Assembly: GCA_009760855.2 (NCBI GenBank)
Contig: WPIO01000024.1
Coordinates: forward strand, 4,674,501-4,738,500
Source of the DNA: Cristatella mucedo
Lineage: Eukaryota; Bryozoa; Phylactolaemata; Cristatellidae
Length of the DNA stretch: 64,000 nucleotides
Direction: 5' to 3'
The notes below the pieces were generated by a model, which saw only the letters and a list, made by a program, of their open reading frames with translations, made no database searches and was not told the origin of the DNA. The translations under genes were made by a program, and so were the position numbers. Shown here piece after piece: positions 24,601-32,299 of the stretch (positions are counted from its first letter, which is position 1; each line of letters starts with the position of its first letter).

Positions 24601-25325
24601 AGTCAGAGTTGCTTGTTTTTCTAGAGAAATAATTGCTTAAAAACAATAAAGTAAATTTGATTCAATCTGTGTGTCGGCAGAATTTTTCTCAAAGATCCGA
24701 TTCCAGGGCTAAAGACCGACTCCTTGTAGAATAATTTACAGCGAAATTGAGGTTGATTCATCTTCTGCAATCACTTTAAATTAAGGCCCAGAGAACCTTA
24801 ATTTTAGCTCTGGGCTATATTTACATCGCTGGTCAAATGTCCTAATTACATTGCGAGGGAACGATTGACCTTGCGGCAGCAGCTCAATTAAAACGTATCA
24901 TGTTTAATTTAATTATTTTTCAAAGCAAAATCTGTTAAAACTTTACGAAGTCTTTAGTCAACCATAGTAAAAAATCACGACTTTTCTCATGTTTACTCTA
25001 TTTTTAAATACTTTGAGTGAATATTTGATGTAAATCTGGTGAATAGTTTACACATCATAATACGTTTAGTAGAAGAGAAATCTTATCTAATTGCATAATC
25101 CAAGTATTTATAGCCGAGAATCGTTAGATTCCAAATTATTAAGCTATCGTTGAACACGCGTATTACAAGAGATCGAGAGATCAATAGATCGTATTACAAG
25201 AGATCAGTTTCAATTTAAGGATCTTACCCGTTATTTCTTTGTAGCTCCAGTATTCCATATATCTCTCTGCCATCATAACGGCTGTCCACTAATCTTGTGG
25301 CATTGATGTCTCCAACCTGAGACTT
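4867..25325 (-). CDS. Gene 1: SRCR-EGF-EGF-ZP domain protein (spliced, 5' incomplete)
   Basis: Eight exons were read by eye: 25228-25325, 18680-18945, 15459-15587, 15232-15354, 14958-15136, 11924-12104, 10273-10501 and 4867-5329. Their lengths sum to 1668 bases, and every junction keeps phase (0 in, then 2, 1, 1, 1, 0, 1, 2, stop). The product is one SRCR domain, two six-cysteine EGF-like domains with no linker, and a whole ZP module (ZP-N then ZP-C). Known proteins with ZP modules are extracellular, polymerise through ZP-N and ZP-C, and form coats or matrices; SRCR and EGF parts usually bind ligands. The role here is inferred. No signal peptide exon was identified, so at least one 5' exon is missing. 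Introns hold LINE-A, LINE-B, SINE and hAT insertions. No lesion was seen in any exon, which argues for a live gene. Confidence 0.85.
5330..7527. other. Gene 1 intron, no recognisable feature
   Basis: AT-rich intron sequence between the last exon and the hAT element. No domain, RNA gene or repeat family recognised. Confidence 0.5.
7528..10208 (+). mobile_element. hAT DNA transposon, inactive
   Basis: The left end starts CAGGGGTGTACACC; the right end finishes GGTTGGACACCCCT, an inverted repeat of the left end with the last base changed. Both ends carry GTGGCCC/GCGGCCCGC blocks, as in many Charlie-like hATs. The flanks aaatatac (7520-7527) and taatattc (10209-10216) agree at 6 of 8 positions, which fits the 8-base target duplication of hAT elements. 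It lies in a gene 1 intron, opposite to the gene's direction. Confidence 0.9.
8041..9810 (+). pseudogene. hAT transposase, broken (GTF2IRD2/ZBED-like)
   Basis: The order matches hAT transposases related to the one fused in GTF2IRD2. A basic KKRK patch near 8067 precedes a zinc-finger segment ([17 protein letters not shown], about 8145-8205). The RNase H-like core follows with LALDESTDN (about 8565) and TDGAPSITG (about 8770), and the C-terminal dimerisation region has [17 protein letters not shown] (about 9620-9670). Lesions: frameshifts near 8090, 8210, 8450-8500 and 9115, and in-frame stops at 8976-8978, 9226-9228 and 9697-9699. A possible 5' intron runs from CAG|GTAGTT at about 7920 to TTTCACAG at about 8032. 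It cannot make a transposase. Confidence 0.88.
10273..10501 (-). CDS. Gene 1 exon: ZP-C subdomain, first part
   Basis: The acceptor is CTTCCTAACAG (exon from 10501, phase 1) and the donor is AACGG|GTGAGC (phase 2). The peptide includes [12 protein letters not shown], a Cys-rich bit LCYNVNC, then the typical ZP-C strand order [19 protein letters not shown], where family members have an aromatic or acidic strand followed by a conserved Cys. Length is 229 bases. The matching exon of gene 2 is 61820-62008. Confidence 0.85.
11120..11850 (-). mobile_element. LINE-A fragment in gene 1 intron
   Basis: Degenerate match on the minus strand to the C-terminal part of the LINE-A polyprotein. Cognates of the [12 protein letters not shown] region (near 11380-11410) and of the region just after the RT catalytic box (11559-11771, where [12 protein letters not shown] aligns with the LEIGSASI segment of the copy at 36.8 kb) can be seen. 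No 3' UTR is present. Confidence 0.65.
11924..12104 (-). CDS. Gene 1 exon: ZP-N second part and linker
   Basis: The acceptor has a strong pyrimidine tract (TATTTTTCAG) before 12104, in phase 0. The peptide opens [13 protein letters not shown] and includes [10 protein letters not shown], which supplies the fourth conserved ZP-N cysteine after the I-F-C pattern; a Ser/Thr-rich linker follows. The donor chosen is ACAA|GTATTG, phase 1, because it matches the next exon; a GC-AG donor nearby (AAG|GCAAGC) would break the frame. Length is 181 bases. Confidence 0.8.
12105..14199. other. Gene 1 intron, no confident feature
   Basis: Several short open frames exist on both strands (for example 13447-13788 plus) but none shows a known domain. 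12800-12960 has repeated GCAGAGCCCAT-like words without a wider repeat match. Confidence 0.45.
14200..14780 (-). mobile_element. LINE-B fragment (RT core) in gene 1 intron
   Basis: The minus-strand reading (14397-14780) follows the LINE-B copy at about 56.3-56.6 kb: [14 protein letters not shown] stands where the intact copy has FYADDTQLYLSFKP. Later NDNKTVLLL and AGLEG correspond to NDDKTKLLL and AGLKG. The catalytic YADD is lost. It is truncated at both sides. Confidence 0.8.
14958..15136 (-). CDS. Gene 1 exon: ZP-N first part
   Basis: The acceptor is CTGACTTGCAG before 15136 (phase 1) and the donor ATCA|GTAAGT (phase 0). The peptide contains [23 protein letters not shown] and RYDSCMTEQ, which give the first three conserved ZP-N cysteines with the usual spacing and the LG.eC.P signature. 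Together with the cysteine of the next exon the four-cysteine ZP-N fold is complete. Length is 179 bases. Confidence 0.9.
15232..15354 (-). CDS. Gene 1 exon: EGF-like domain 2 (calcium-binding type)
   Basis: A single symmetric phase 1-1 exon of 123 bases, acceptor TTTACTAG, donor ACAG|GTTAGT. It encodes a full six-cysteine EGF-like domain starting DVDEC, with NGGCSHGC and [10 protein letters not shown]. The D-V-D-E start and the NT.GS motif are those of calcium-binding EGF domains, although the aromatic residue after GS is replaced by S. Confidence 0.92.
15459..15587 (-). CDS. Gene 1 exon: EGF-like domain 1
   Basis: A symmetric phase 1-1 exon of 129 bases, acceptor TATTGCAAG, donor ATCG|GTATGT. 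Six cysteines in the order [16 protein letters not shown] and TAC form one EGF-like domain. It lacks the DxDE calcium motif. It joins EGF 2 directly, without linker residues. Confidence 0.9.
15588..18344. other. Gene 1 intron, mostly featureless
   Basis: A GA-rich patch lies at about 16200-16310. Weak open frames at 16900-17109 (plus) and 17264-17539 (minus) show no domain. The rest holds nothing I can support. Confidence 0.5.
18345..18440 (+). mobile_element. SINE-1 fragment
   Basis: The segment matches the 3' two thirds of SINE-1: a B-box-like region (GGTCATGGGCCCGAGCCC), the GAATAGAAAGACTATGTTCTCTTACAG tail block in degenerate form, and AATGAATTAT. The A-box end is missing. Confidence 0.65.
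18441..18664. repeat. (AT)n / (GT)n compound microsatellite
   Basis: AT-rich alternation runs to about 18545, then GT-rich sequence with a short (GC)n interruption, then an almost pure (GT)n from about 18592 to 18664. On the gene 1 transcript strand this is a (CA)n tract that begins about 15 bases after the exon 18680-18945 donor. Confidence 0.97.
18680..18945 (-). CDS. Gene 1 exon: main part of SRCR domain
   Basis: The acceptor is TTTTATTTCAG before 18945 (phase 2) and the donor TAATG|GTGAGT (phase 1). Length is 266 bases. The SRCR signature is clear: [11 protein letters not shown], then [17 protein letters not shown], then DLWLRCN at the end. The usual W-G-x-V-C start is changed to YGSIS, and the penultimate cysteine is also missing, leaving four cysteines. 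Open reading beyond the donor into the CA repeat is an artefact. Confidence 0.9.
19815..20577 (-). mobile_element. LINE-A copy, 5'-truncated, well preserved
   Basis: On the minus strand an open frame at 20052-20537 (161 codons) encodes the LINE-A C-terminal region: [67 protein letters not shown]. The 3' UTR and the family end with (ATT)n follow at about 19815-20050. The open frame makes it one of the younger LINE-A copies. The break at 20577 is the 5' truncation. Confidence 0.9.
21235..22599 (+). mobile_element. LINE-A copy, degenerate, left part (host of nested insertions)
   Basis: It opens at RT motif sequence ([12 protein letters not shown] near 21270, compare LDLSAAFDT), goes through degenerate RT to the C-terminal region, and is broken by a SINE-2 at 22012-22165. 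A LINE-B copy in the opposite direction interrupts it near 22600. The 3' UTR resumes at 23059. Confidence 0.75.
22012..22165 (-). mobile_element. SINE-2 copy nested in LINE-A
   Basis: The minus-strand SINE-2: AACAGCCTCTTTTGTATAGC at the 3' side, the AGCCTTTACGG block, a degraded B box (GGATTCCAACCCCCGACCT) and a CTTACCTAG end. LINE-A coding sequence continues on both sides (before 22012 and after 22165). Confidence 0.8.
22600..23058 (-). mobile_element. LINE-B 3' end nested in LINE-A
   Basis: On the minus strand the open frame at 22812-23072 carries [21 protein letters not shown] and RLWKSLPQF, matching DNKLAVPF, LKTVGDRSFSSAG and RLWNSLPQF of the intact LINE-B. The LINE-B 3' end block (compare ACGGAGATACATT) is at 22600-22640. 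LINE-A 3' UTR lies on both sides. Confidence 0.8.
23059..23260 (+). mobile_element. LINE-A 3' UTR, right part
   Basis: It continues the LINE-A copy from 21235: GTGCATATCACCCTAACCAT and, later, a degraded family 3' end (AAGAGCCTAAAAAGTGGTTAAG..GAGAGGGC) near 23150-23200. Confidence 0.65.
23261..25227. other. Gene 1 intron, no recognisable feature
   Basis: AT-rich intron sequence. A short (GA)n tract lies at about 24088-24125. No domain or repeat family recognised. Confidence 0.5.
25228..25325 (-). CDS. Gene 1 exon: N-terminal strand of SRCR domain
   Basis: The acceptor is CGCTTTTGCAG before 25325 (phase 0) and the donor AACGG|GTAAGA (phase 2). Its 98 bases encode [20 protein letters not shown] followed by QRNNG, the usual opening of an SRCR domain (RLv.g....GrvEv...G). 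It joins 18680-18945 in phase across a 6.3-kb intron. A further 5' exon with a signal peptide is expected, since this exon starts without a Met. Confidence 0.8.
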
Positions 25326-26164
25326 CTGCAAAAGCGTTTTCGATTCCTCATAACTGCGCTTTCTTTTATAATGAATCTTTTACAGCAAGTTGATATTTTA
25401 TAAAAATAAATATTACTAGTTATTAGTAGAAAACTTTCATAAATTTTGTGCAGCAATGTGTTAATTGAAAATACATTTACTGGATGTATGCACTAATATT
25501 TGTGCCTGTGTGAGCGTTATTATGCTAAATTTGCAAACCCTGAAGGAGCAGGACATCATTGCACTCTTGATTATTCTAATAGAGTAGCTGCTCTCAGGCT
25601 AGCTTACAATATTGGCCCATGAGTGCATTTGCCTGAGGAAAACAACGTTACGCCAACTTGAATAGTGCTACCACGTTCGGGAAGCTAGCTTCGATTTTCA
25701 ACTGGGCACGTCCTTTGACCCCTACTTTTTCTCGCCGTCACTCAGCCCCGACCCTGCTCGCATCTTTTCCTGTTTCTATCGTTCCATTGCTGTTTTCTCT
25801 GCTACTCGTCTTCATCTCCTCAACTTCACCTTCTTTCCAATTTCTTGCCAACCGGCACTTTCGAACACGAGGTCTTCTTCTAGTTTAGTTTGCTGCAATT
25901 TTGTCATTCGCCGTTCGTATAGCTACACACAGAATCCAACGTTACGTGACCAGGGTGCTGAAGGAGTCGCCAGGGAGCGACTGTGGACCACGCTGATGCA
26001 TTGAACATAACAGTTAACTTCAGATGTGAGAGATTAAGTGGTTCGAGCTAATAACGTCAAGAGCCTTCTGCTGTCCTCAGAAAAGAAAGCGAATTGAAAG
26101 GCTGGGGCGAAGCCAATTGCAAAAGCTTTGATTAAACTAGTTGTTGATCTCAGCCATTTCTCAC

Positions 26165-26370
26165 CTGAGACTAACGAGACAGCTCGGACGATGATTAAAA
26201 CATTAGGCGGCCATATTGTCACTGGCTAACCCAGGTTGGAGGCCACGAGCCCAGCTTAACTGCCGGCTGATGAAACCCGCTCTGGAGTACACACTGCTCT
26301 CGGTCAGCTACCACAGCCAGAGTACTGTAGTAGATGCTCGCTCGCTCGCTCGCGGCCAATCGCAATTGCG
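26165..26370 (-). promoter_or_regulatory. Candidate promoter and non-coding first exon of gene 1
   Basis: On the minus strand there is a CCAAT-type box in reverse (GCGATTGGCCGCGAGC), a (GAGC)n run, a YY1-like CAATATGGCCGCC near 26215, and a consensus 5' splice site TCTCAG|GTGAGA at 26165. It is about 0.8 kb upstream of the first gene 1 exon found, in locally GC-richer sequence. No in-frame ATG leads to the donor, so any exon would be 5' UTR. This is a guess from motifs and position. Confidence 0.25.
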
Positions 26371-26751
26371 ATGGCAGCTCAGTCGAAGAGCTAGCAGCAG
26401 CCACCCTCTAGATGGACCTGAAGAAAAGCTGCTACCGCCACCCAGGTGCATCTCTCCTTCACCATTTTCTCTCATGTCCCTGCAACCAATCTGTTCTGCT
26501 CCTGATTTGTGGCAGTCTAATTCCATTGCAATGGTCTCCACCTGCAACTTTTTTCTCTTTTTATTCCTTGACCGCTGTCTTTCCTCGACACTGCTTGAGC
26601 TTGGCCAAGACTGCATCATTCACGTGTTCTTCTGCTATGATATGATATCTCTCGTCGACTTAACATCCCGTTCAATTAGGTATTATTATATTTTACATTG
26701 CTAAACAATTTCACTTTTCCATTCTTTCTTAACATCGTGGGGACTGGAAAA

Positions 26752-26825
26752 TAGTAATAATAATAATACCTTTGATATAGCACCCACAGAGAACTCATAA
26801 TTTTTCTTGGCACTCTACGTTTGTG
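26752..26825 (-). mobile_element. LINE-A 3' tip (separated by LINE-B insertion)
   Basis: (TAA)n followed by ATATAGCACCCACAGAGAACT is the family 3' end on the minus strand. The element continues at 27713 after the LINE-B insertion. Confidence 0.7.
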
Positions 26826-27712
26826 ATGTAATTTAATGTATCTCCGTCTGTAACTCCACAAAGTCATAAAGACCACGCAGGTGTTACGCACGAGAGTTTT
26901 TTGTAGCCCACTCGCAGCCTAAGCGGCTTTCGGTACGCATTCAGTAGCCCACAGACTTCGTCTCACGCATCATAGAGAAAGTGGGAAGCATAGCAGAGTC
27001 AGGAGAGCAGTTGAGGTAGTGAGTAGCATAGAAGTAGCAGCTCAGGACTGCTGAAAAGGATGAGCCATAGTCAGCAGTAGGAGAGTAGTTATCGTTGCGC
27101 AAGAATCGTGGAAGCGAGTTCTACAACCTAGGACCTGCAGAGCTCAAGCTTCTATTGCCAACGGTCTTTAAACGGAGGAATGGAACAACTAATTTATTAT
27201 CCACAGAGGACCCGAGGGCGTAAACAGGCTGAAACTGAGGCAGCAGTTCAGCTAGGTACGCAGGAGCCAAGCCGTGGTGGTTCTTGTGGGTCAGCGTAAG
27301 AACTTTGCTCTGTATCCGTTGCTCAATCGGCATTCATCCTATCTCCTTTAGCAAAGGAGACACGTGCTCAAACCTCTGGGACTTGAAGACTAGCCTTGCA
27401 GCCATATTCATAGTCTGCTGCAGTGGCCTTATAGCTTTCGTAGTTAGCCCTGCCAAAGGGAATAACAATAATCAAGCCAAGACAGAACTAAGGAGCTCGT
27501 TAAATTTTTTACAAGCTACGGTGGGAAGCAGCTCCTGATCTTGAATAGAGGATCGGACGTGATGGCTAGCTGTAGAAGCAGTTTTCTGAATGAAGCTTTT
27601 CAAATTGAGGCAGCTGTCGAAAACAACACCTAAATTTCGAGCACGTAGTGATGGTCGCAAGATAGCATCACCTTAGAAGAGCAAAGCCTTTTAATCCAGC
27701 CACACGCTTAGC
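26826..27712 (-). mobile_element. LINE-B copy nested in LINE-A
   Basis: The minus strand begins with the LINE-B 3' end (AATGTATCTCCGT in plus reading), then the C-terminal coding part (27121-27333: QSKVLTLTHKNHHGLAP, FLRLKTVGNRSLSSAGPRL) and RPSLRARNLGVVFDSCLNL (27472-27660). It stops near 27712 at the AGCGTGT word that follows the RT catalytic domain. One or more frameshifts separate the frames. Confidence 0.85.
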
Positions 27713-28430
27713 GTGTTGCAGCAAAGCAAGCACGATTGAATGATTAGTGGTAGGTTGCTCAACGACAACAAGCATAGTACAGTTAGGGACGATATAGCCT
27801 GGGTTAGCATGCAAATGTGGTGAGTGCCAGCGTGCATAGTTTCAGCACACATAAGCTCATAAAGAACAAATCACGCGGACCCACTAAATAACATGGTGCG
27901 TAGACACATTTCAGTCTCCTCTTAAATGTAGTTAAGTCAGAGGATGTCGTAACGCAAGTCAAAATTGAGTTCTGGCTTTGGAGCATACATGCAATAGGCT
28001 CCGTCTCCAAAGGATTTGAAGTTCGCACGAGGTATAGCTAATTATAATAATAGTGCACTGGTTATAGAGCCCTCAGTGAGATTAAGCTCTTTCTAGGCGC
28101 TTTACAATGCGAAAAACGAGTGATACGAAGGCTAGCCTTGCGGGGATCTGATAGGTAGGCTGTAGCCAGAGAATGAAGAGACCTACGAGTGAGTGACCGA
28201 CCCTTAAAGTCGCTGCTTTTCTAGACTCGGAGCCGGTGCAGGTCGCAGAGAAGGGGTGTAATATGGCAACTGCGTCGCTCACGACAGACAAGCCTTGCAG
28301 CAGATTTGTGCACCAACTGTGAGTGCCTCATTGCACAGGTCAGTTGACCAGCATGCAGTGATTTTTAGAAGTCAAAATGGGATGTCACATTATGCCAGAA
28401 CCAATTTAGAGTTGGCGTCCCGTCTAAGAA
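27713..28430 (-). mobile_element. LINE-A copy, main part
   Basis: 3' UTR words (TTAGCATGCAAATGTGG, CACATAAGCTCATAAAG) followed by degenerate C-terminal coding sequence. It is the rest of the copy that begins at 26752. A 70-base insertion of a LINE-A 3' tip lies at about 28033-28103. Confidence 0.75.
28033..28103 (-). mobile_element. Extremely short LINE-A 3' end inserted in LINE-A
   Basis: About 70 bases: TTATAATAATAGTGCACTGG, then GAGCCCTCAGTGAGATTAAGC and TCTAGGCGCTTTACA, which is the family 3' end alone. It replaces or splits the coding segment between GAGGTAT and AAAACGAG. Such tips are typical of early abortion of target-primed reverse transcription. Confidence 0.65.
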
Positions 28431-29584
28431 AGCCTAAATTAAAGCAATATCATGTAGTCGTCGGCATCAGCCTTATACACCCCTGAACTAATTCTTATTT
28501 AAAAGACAATCATCTTAATTGCTCTTCTTATCTATGTGCAAGATCATAATTTTAAGAGAGACTTGCCATATAATACCTCCAATGTTTCTAAACAGGGCAT
28601 AAAGGAAAAATTGCCAGCCTGTTGAACTAAATAATGTTTGCAGTTCATGACCAATCAAGCTAGTGTTATCATGTTTTTTATTTTTAATTGCACAGTATGA
28701 ATATAAATATGGCAACAGAACAGTCGTCCGAACCACGATATCAGTCACTTGCGTCGCACTAGTTATGCTAACTGATTTTGCAGGTTACGACTCAAGTCAC
28801 CCGTAATTTCGGCATAAGTATTTTCTGACTTACCCGACAACGACATGCCAGCAGACCAAGTCTAATTCAAATAATTATCCTCATCATTGTGCCACCGTAA
28901 GGGTAGAAATTTGTTGTTACTTTCAAACTCACTCCAGCTTATGGTCATGCGCCAATACTGAAACGCTGGAATGCTCTATCCGCCAAATCATTTAACCACA
29001 CGGAGTAATTAGCGGGATCTGAATTACAGTCTACATCAACTCTAAATTCGATAAGTAATAGTCAGGCAGTGTTAATTTTAGCTTTTAGCTAGCCAGATGT
29101 GCATACTGTACATCTTTTCTCTGCACACTATTAAATAATTTGTGTAGTTAGGGAACTGTACGAGCCATTATTAGTGCGAGCATTCTCCAACGTTCCTGTG
29201 CTCTGCTAATGTCAGCCTACCTGCATATAACGTACATCAGGCTCGTGCAGGGAAGTGAACCGGATATAAGCTATTTTGTGGCTGTTCGTTTTACTTGAAA
29301 AACCATACAGCATATTTGAAGACGTACACATCCACTACTCGGCTGATCGGAGATTCACAATGGCTACCTGTGAGGCTAGTCCTGCTTTAATTACTTGCCA
29401 TACGCAAGTTTCCACAGTCATTAGACGCCCTTTCCAGCTAGGCTAACCACAAGTAACTTACGTGATCAGTGACCGTACTATGGCTAGAGATCAGGCAGTT
29501 TACAGCCACCGGGAATTGGGGGCGCCAGCCGTCACGACTCGCGTCATTGGCTGGAATGCCACCGCAACGGGATCCCTCGGTAAT
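28431..29584. other. No recognisable feature
   Basis: The minus-strand open frame at 28515-28748 has no domain that I recognise. The rest appears non-coding. Confidence 0.45.
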
Positions 29585-29696
29585 GTAATATATAATTCAT
29601 TTACATAGCGCCCCAAGAGAACTTAATCTCTATTCAGATGCTCAGCAGGACCTTAGTCGGGGCGAGCACCTTAACCGCTGGACCAAACCAGCTCGG
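29585..29696 (-). mobile_element. SINE-1 copy with internal deletion
   Basis: On the minus strand: AGCTGGTTTGGTCCAGCGGTTAAGGTGCTCGCCCCGAC (5' tRNA-like part with A box, here given in two pieces, GGTCCAGCGGTTAAGG and GTGCTCGCCCCGAC). The tail block AGAGATTAAGTTCTCTTGGG then follows. The B-box region is deleted. Confidence 0.8.
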
Positions 29697-29769
29697 CTTT
29701 TTTCCATTGCAAGCGGCAGCGAAAGCCATTAACGGGGTAGCCAGCGAAAAAGTCCTGGCATATACAAAG

Positions 29770-29932
<163 letters not shown>

Positions 29933-30073
29933 TATGTATTAAAAGGTTGAATTCGATCATTTTATATCTATTCGCCTACAGCGGACAAGGGTGCTGGACA
30001 CAGTTGTAGTCCGAGACTAGACTAGCAAATTCAGTTGGTGAAATCAGTAAAATTGGGCTGGCTTACAGCACTT

Positions 30074-30212
30074 AATAATAATAATAATAATATTGCACTT
30101 GATAAAGCGCCCTCAGAGAACTCAATCTCTCTCTAGGCGCTTTACATTTGCTGCAAAGGGAAATGCAATTGAATGGTGAGTAAAATCATGCTTGACAAAC
30201 AAACAAACTTGC
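30074..30212 (-). mobile_element. LINE-A 3' end fragment
   Basis: (TAA)n, then CACTTGATAAAGCGCCCTCA, GGCGCTTTACATTTGCTGC and GAATGGTGAGTAAAATCATG: the last 140 bases of LINE-A, sharply truncated. Confidence 0.9.
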
Positions 30213-30277
30213 AAAAACCGAATTATCAGAGGTTATAATTCAGTCGTCAGTACATACGCATATATATGTTTATTTAT

Positions 30278-30640
30278 TTATTTATTAACTTTGAAATCAT
30301 TCTGGTGCAAACTGTGAGGCGATCCAGGAGTCTCGGCGTCGAAACAGTGACGACACGTCTTCCGAGCAGCTAAATGCAGCCGATGCGCCGCCCCAGGATG
30401 GCAGCCTCTCGTGCACTCGGCGTTCCAAAGTCCGCCAAGCGCACACAAATTATTTCTCGAGGAAACTGGTGTCGGTGACCCAACAGGGTACAAAGGGCAC
30501 ACAGATCTGAAGCCCGCAGTCGGTGCTATACGATTACCGGACACGTCCAAGAGGGAAGAGTTGAGAAATGAGAACAGGAATGACGCAACTGAGTACCGAT
30601 TAGTATTAATGGAACCGCGAAGTAAAGCCTAATTTGCTCG
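30278..30640 (-). other. Unassigned Cys/His-rich open frame in GC-rich patch
   Basis: The minus-strand frame 30278-30550 is open for 90 codons, with words such as NAECTRGCHPG and RKTCRHC. I see no known domain and no clear splice sites. It could be part of an unrecognised transposon. Coding status is doubtful. Confidence 0.2.
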
Positions 30641-31129
30641 ACCAAATCACTGTCAAACTATAGTTGATATCATAGGACGTCGTCTTCGCTTCAAAATAAT
30701 TATATAATAATAATAATAATAATAAATAATTCAGTGAATGTGAAGATAGTGGGCAGCTATTAAGGGGTGGCTGACGGCTTACAGACTTTGACCGCCTGCA
30801 GACCGATAAAGCAGCGCTTTTACAAATGAACGGTGACCCCTTCTGCCTATGAATGTAACTTCGCAGCAAACTAGGAGCCTGCAACGAGTCTAGTCCTAGC
30901 CGAAGCTCACAAAAAATAACTTTTAGTCTCTGAACCTCTGAATTCCGGCCAACCAGTGATCAACAAAACCTCTATTAAACAGTGACCTCATTTCTGGAGA
31001 AACTTTGAGCTGCACCCGTTTACCGAGACCTGACTAAAGTCATTATTTGGCGGCTCACTAAATGTATTGATCACCGTCTTGTCACAAAAACCTGTGGAAG
31101 CGCTTTTCTTGCGCTTACATTTTTTGTGG

Positions 31130-31296
31130 GTTCGTCTGTGTGTGGCGCATGTATTTTTGTACGTTTGTGCGTTTTTTTATGGACGTGTGTGCGTTTCTAT
31201 ATGCTTGTGCGTGTATGTGTGTATGCGTGTATGTGGGTGCATGCGTGTGCTCGCGTATTTGCATGCGTGTGCGCGTGTGTGTGTATGTGTACTCTG
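31130..31296. repeat. Imperfect (GT)n-rich tract
   Basis: Strongly biased G and T on the plus strand with GTGTGCG and GTATGTGT words; aged microsatellite. Overlapping open frames in several readings are composition artefacts. Confidence 0.85.
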
Positions 31297-31299
31297 GGC

Positions 31300-31472
31300 G
31301 TAGTTGCCGGACGGTGAAGCCAAAACCCCTGGCCAAGGTCAACGCGAGCGTATTTGATGACCGATGTTGTGAGCTTGAGCCCAGTGGCATATGCGTAGCA
31401 CCTGAATAGTGATTAATTTCTCTTAGGGCGCTATAAAAAAGTGTTTACCATTATTATTATTATTATTAAAAG
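31300..31472 (+). mobile_element. SINE-1 copy
   Basis: The degenerate 5' part (GTTGCCGGACGGTGAAG..CCCTGGCCAAGG) is followed by a B-box region (GTGAGCTTGAGCCC) and the tail AATAGTGATTAATTTCTCTT, AGGGCGCTATA. A (ATT)n tract closes it at about 31451-31469. Confidence 0.75.
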
Positions 31473-31734
31473 GAACCTTTTGTTAGGTTGGATCATTTTC
31501 AAATGTAATAATAATAATTAATCTTTGTATAGCTCACTAACAGAACTTAAATCTATAACCATGAGCTGTGCATCAGGCTTCCAGAGAATTAATAACCAAG
31601 AGTTGAAAATACAAAAGGCAGGTTGCTAAAGCAAGTTTGTAAATTAATTTATTATCCTGCAAAGATAAGCACATGAAAATACATATGACTCGCGACTTTT
31701 AGCACAGAATTTCCTTAAAAACTACTAGCTGATT

Positions 31735-31893
31735 TAACAGCATCTTTTGTATAGCGCCAGTCAAGCCTTTACGGCTAACACCACCGTTTGCAGCTGCAAT
31801 AAAATATTGCCCGCCGTAACATTCAAATCTACGACTTCAGACCGAGGTCGTGAAAAGCAACAACTTAACCTAGTGTGACATCACGGTTCAGCA
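31735..31893 (-). mobile_element. SINE-2 copy
   Basis: Minus strand. The 3' block is TTTAACAGCATCTTTTGTATAGC, split here as AACAGCATCTTTTG and TATAGCGCC; then AGCCTTTACGGCTAA, a degenerate B box (ATTCAAATCTACGACTTC) and the A-box end (AACTTAACCTAGTGTGACATC). Confidence 0.85.
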
Positions 31894-32299
31894 ATAATTC
31901 TTGTCTAAAACAGCTCAGGTAGATAAACCTAACAGCAAAAAAGACCGGTCCCCTGGGGGGGGTGCTATTACACACTTACCTACCTGGTGCCTTTATTCAC
32001 GACTGGTACAGGGTATTAGCACATTGCCTCAAAATAGGGCAGTAGTCTGGCAGTGCAAGGGCTCTGCGGAGAATGGCGGCATTCAGATTTATTTTGAACA
32101 TTACTAAATTAGAAAAGGACCTGTGTCAGTTTGTCAACAATTTCGAAATACTGGGCGCGTCAGAAACCAACCCGTTGTGTTTGAGTGATTTCAGGCTTGT
32201 TATGAGCGTAATGCATCGATCAGAATATGAAAACCATTTAAAAAAATCATGAGGTGTGACGTGAGGAATACAGTGAAACTAATTCAGATCATTATGCCA

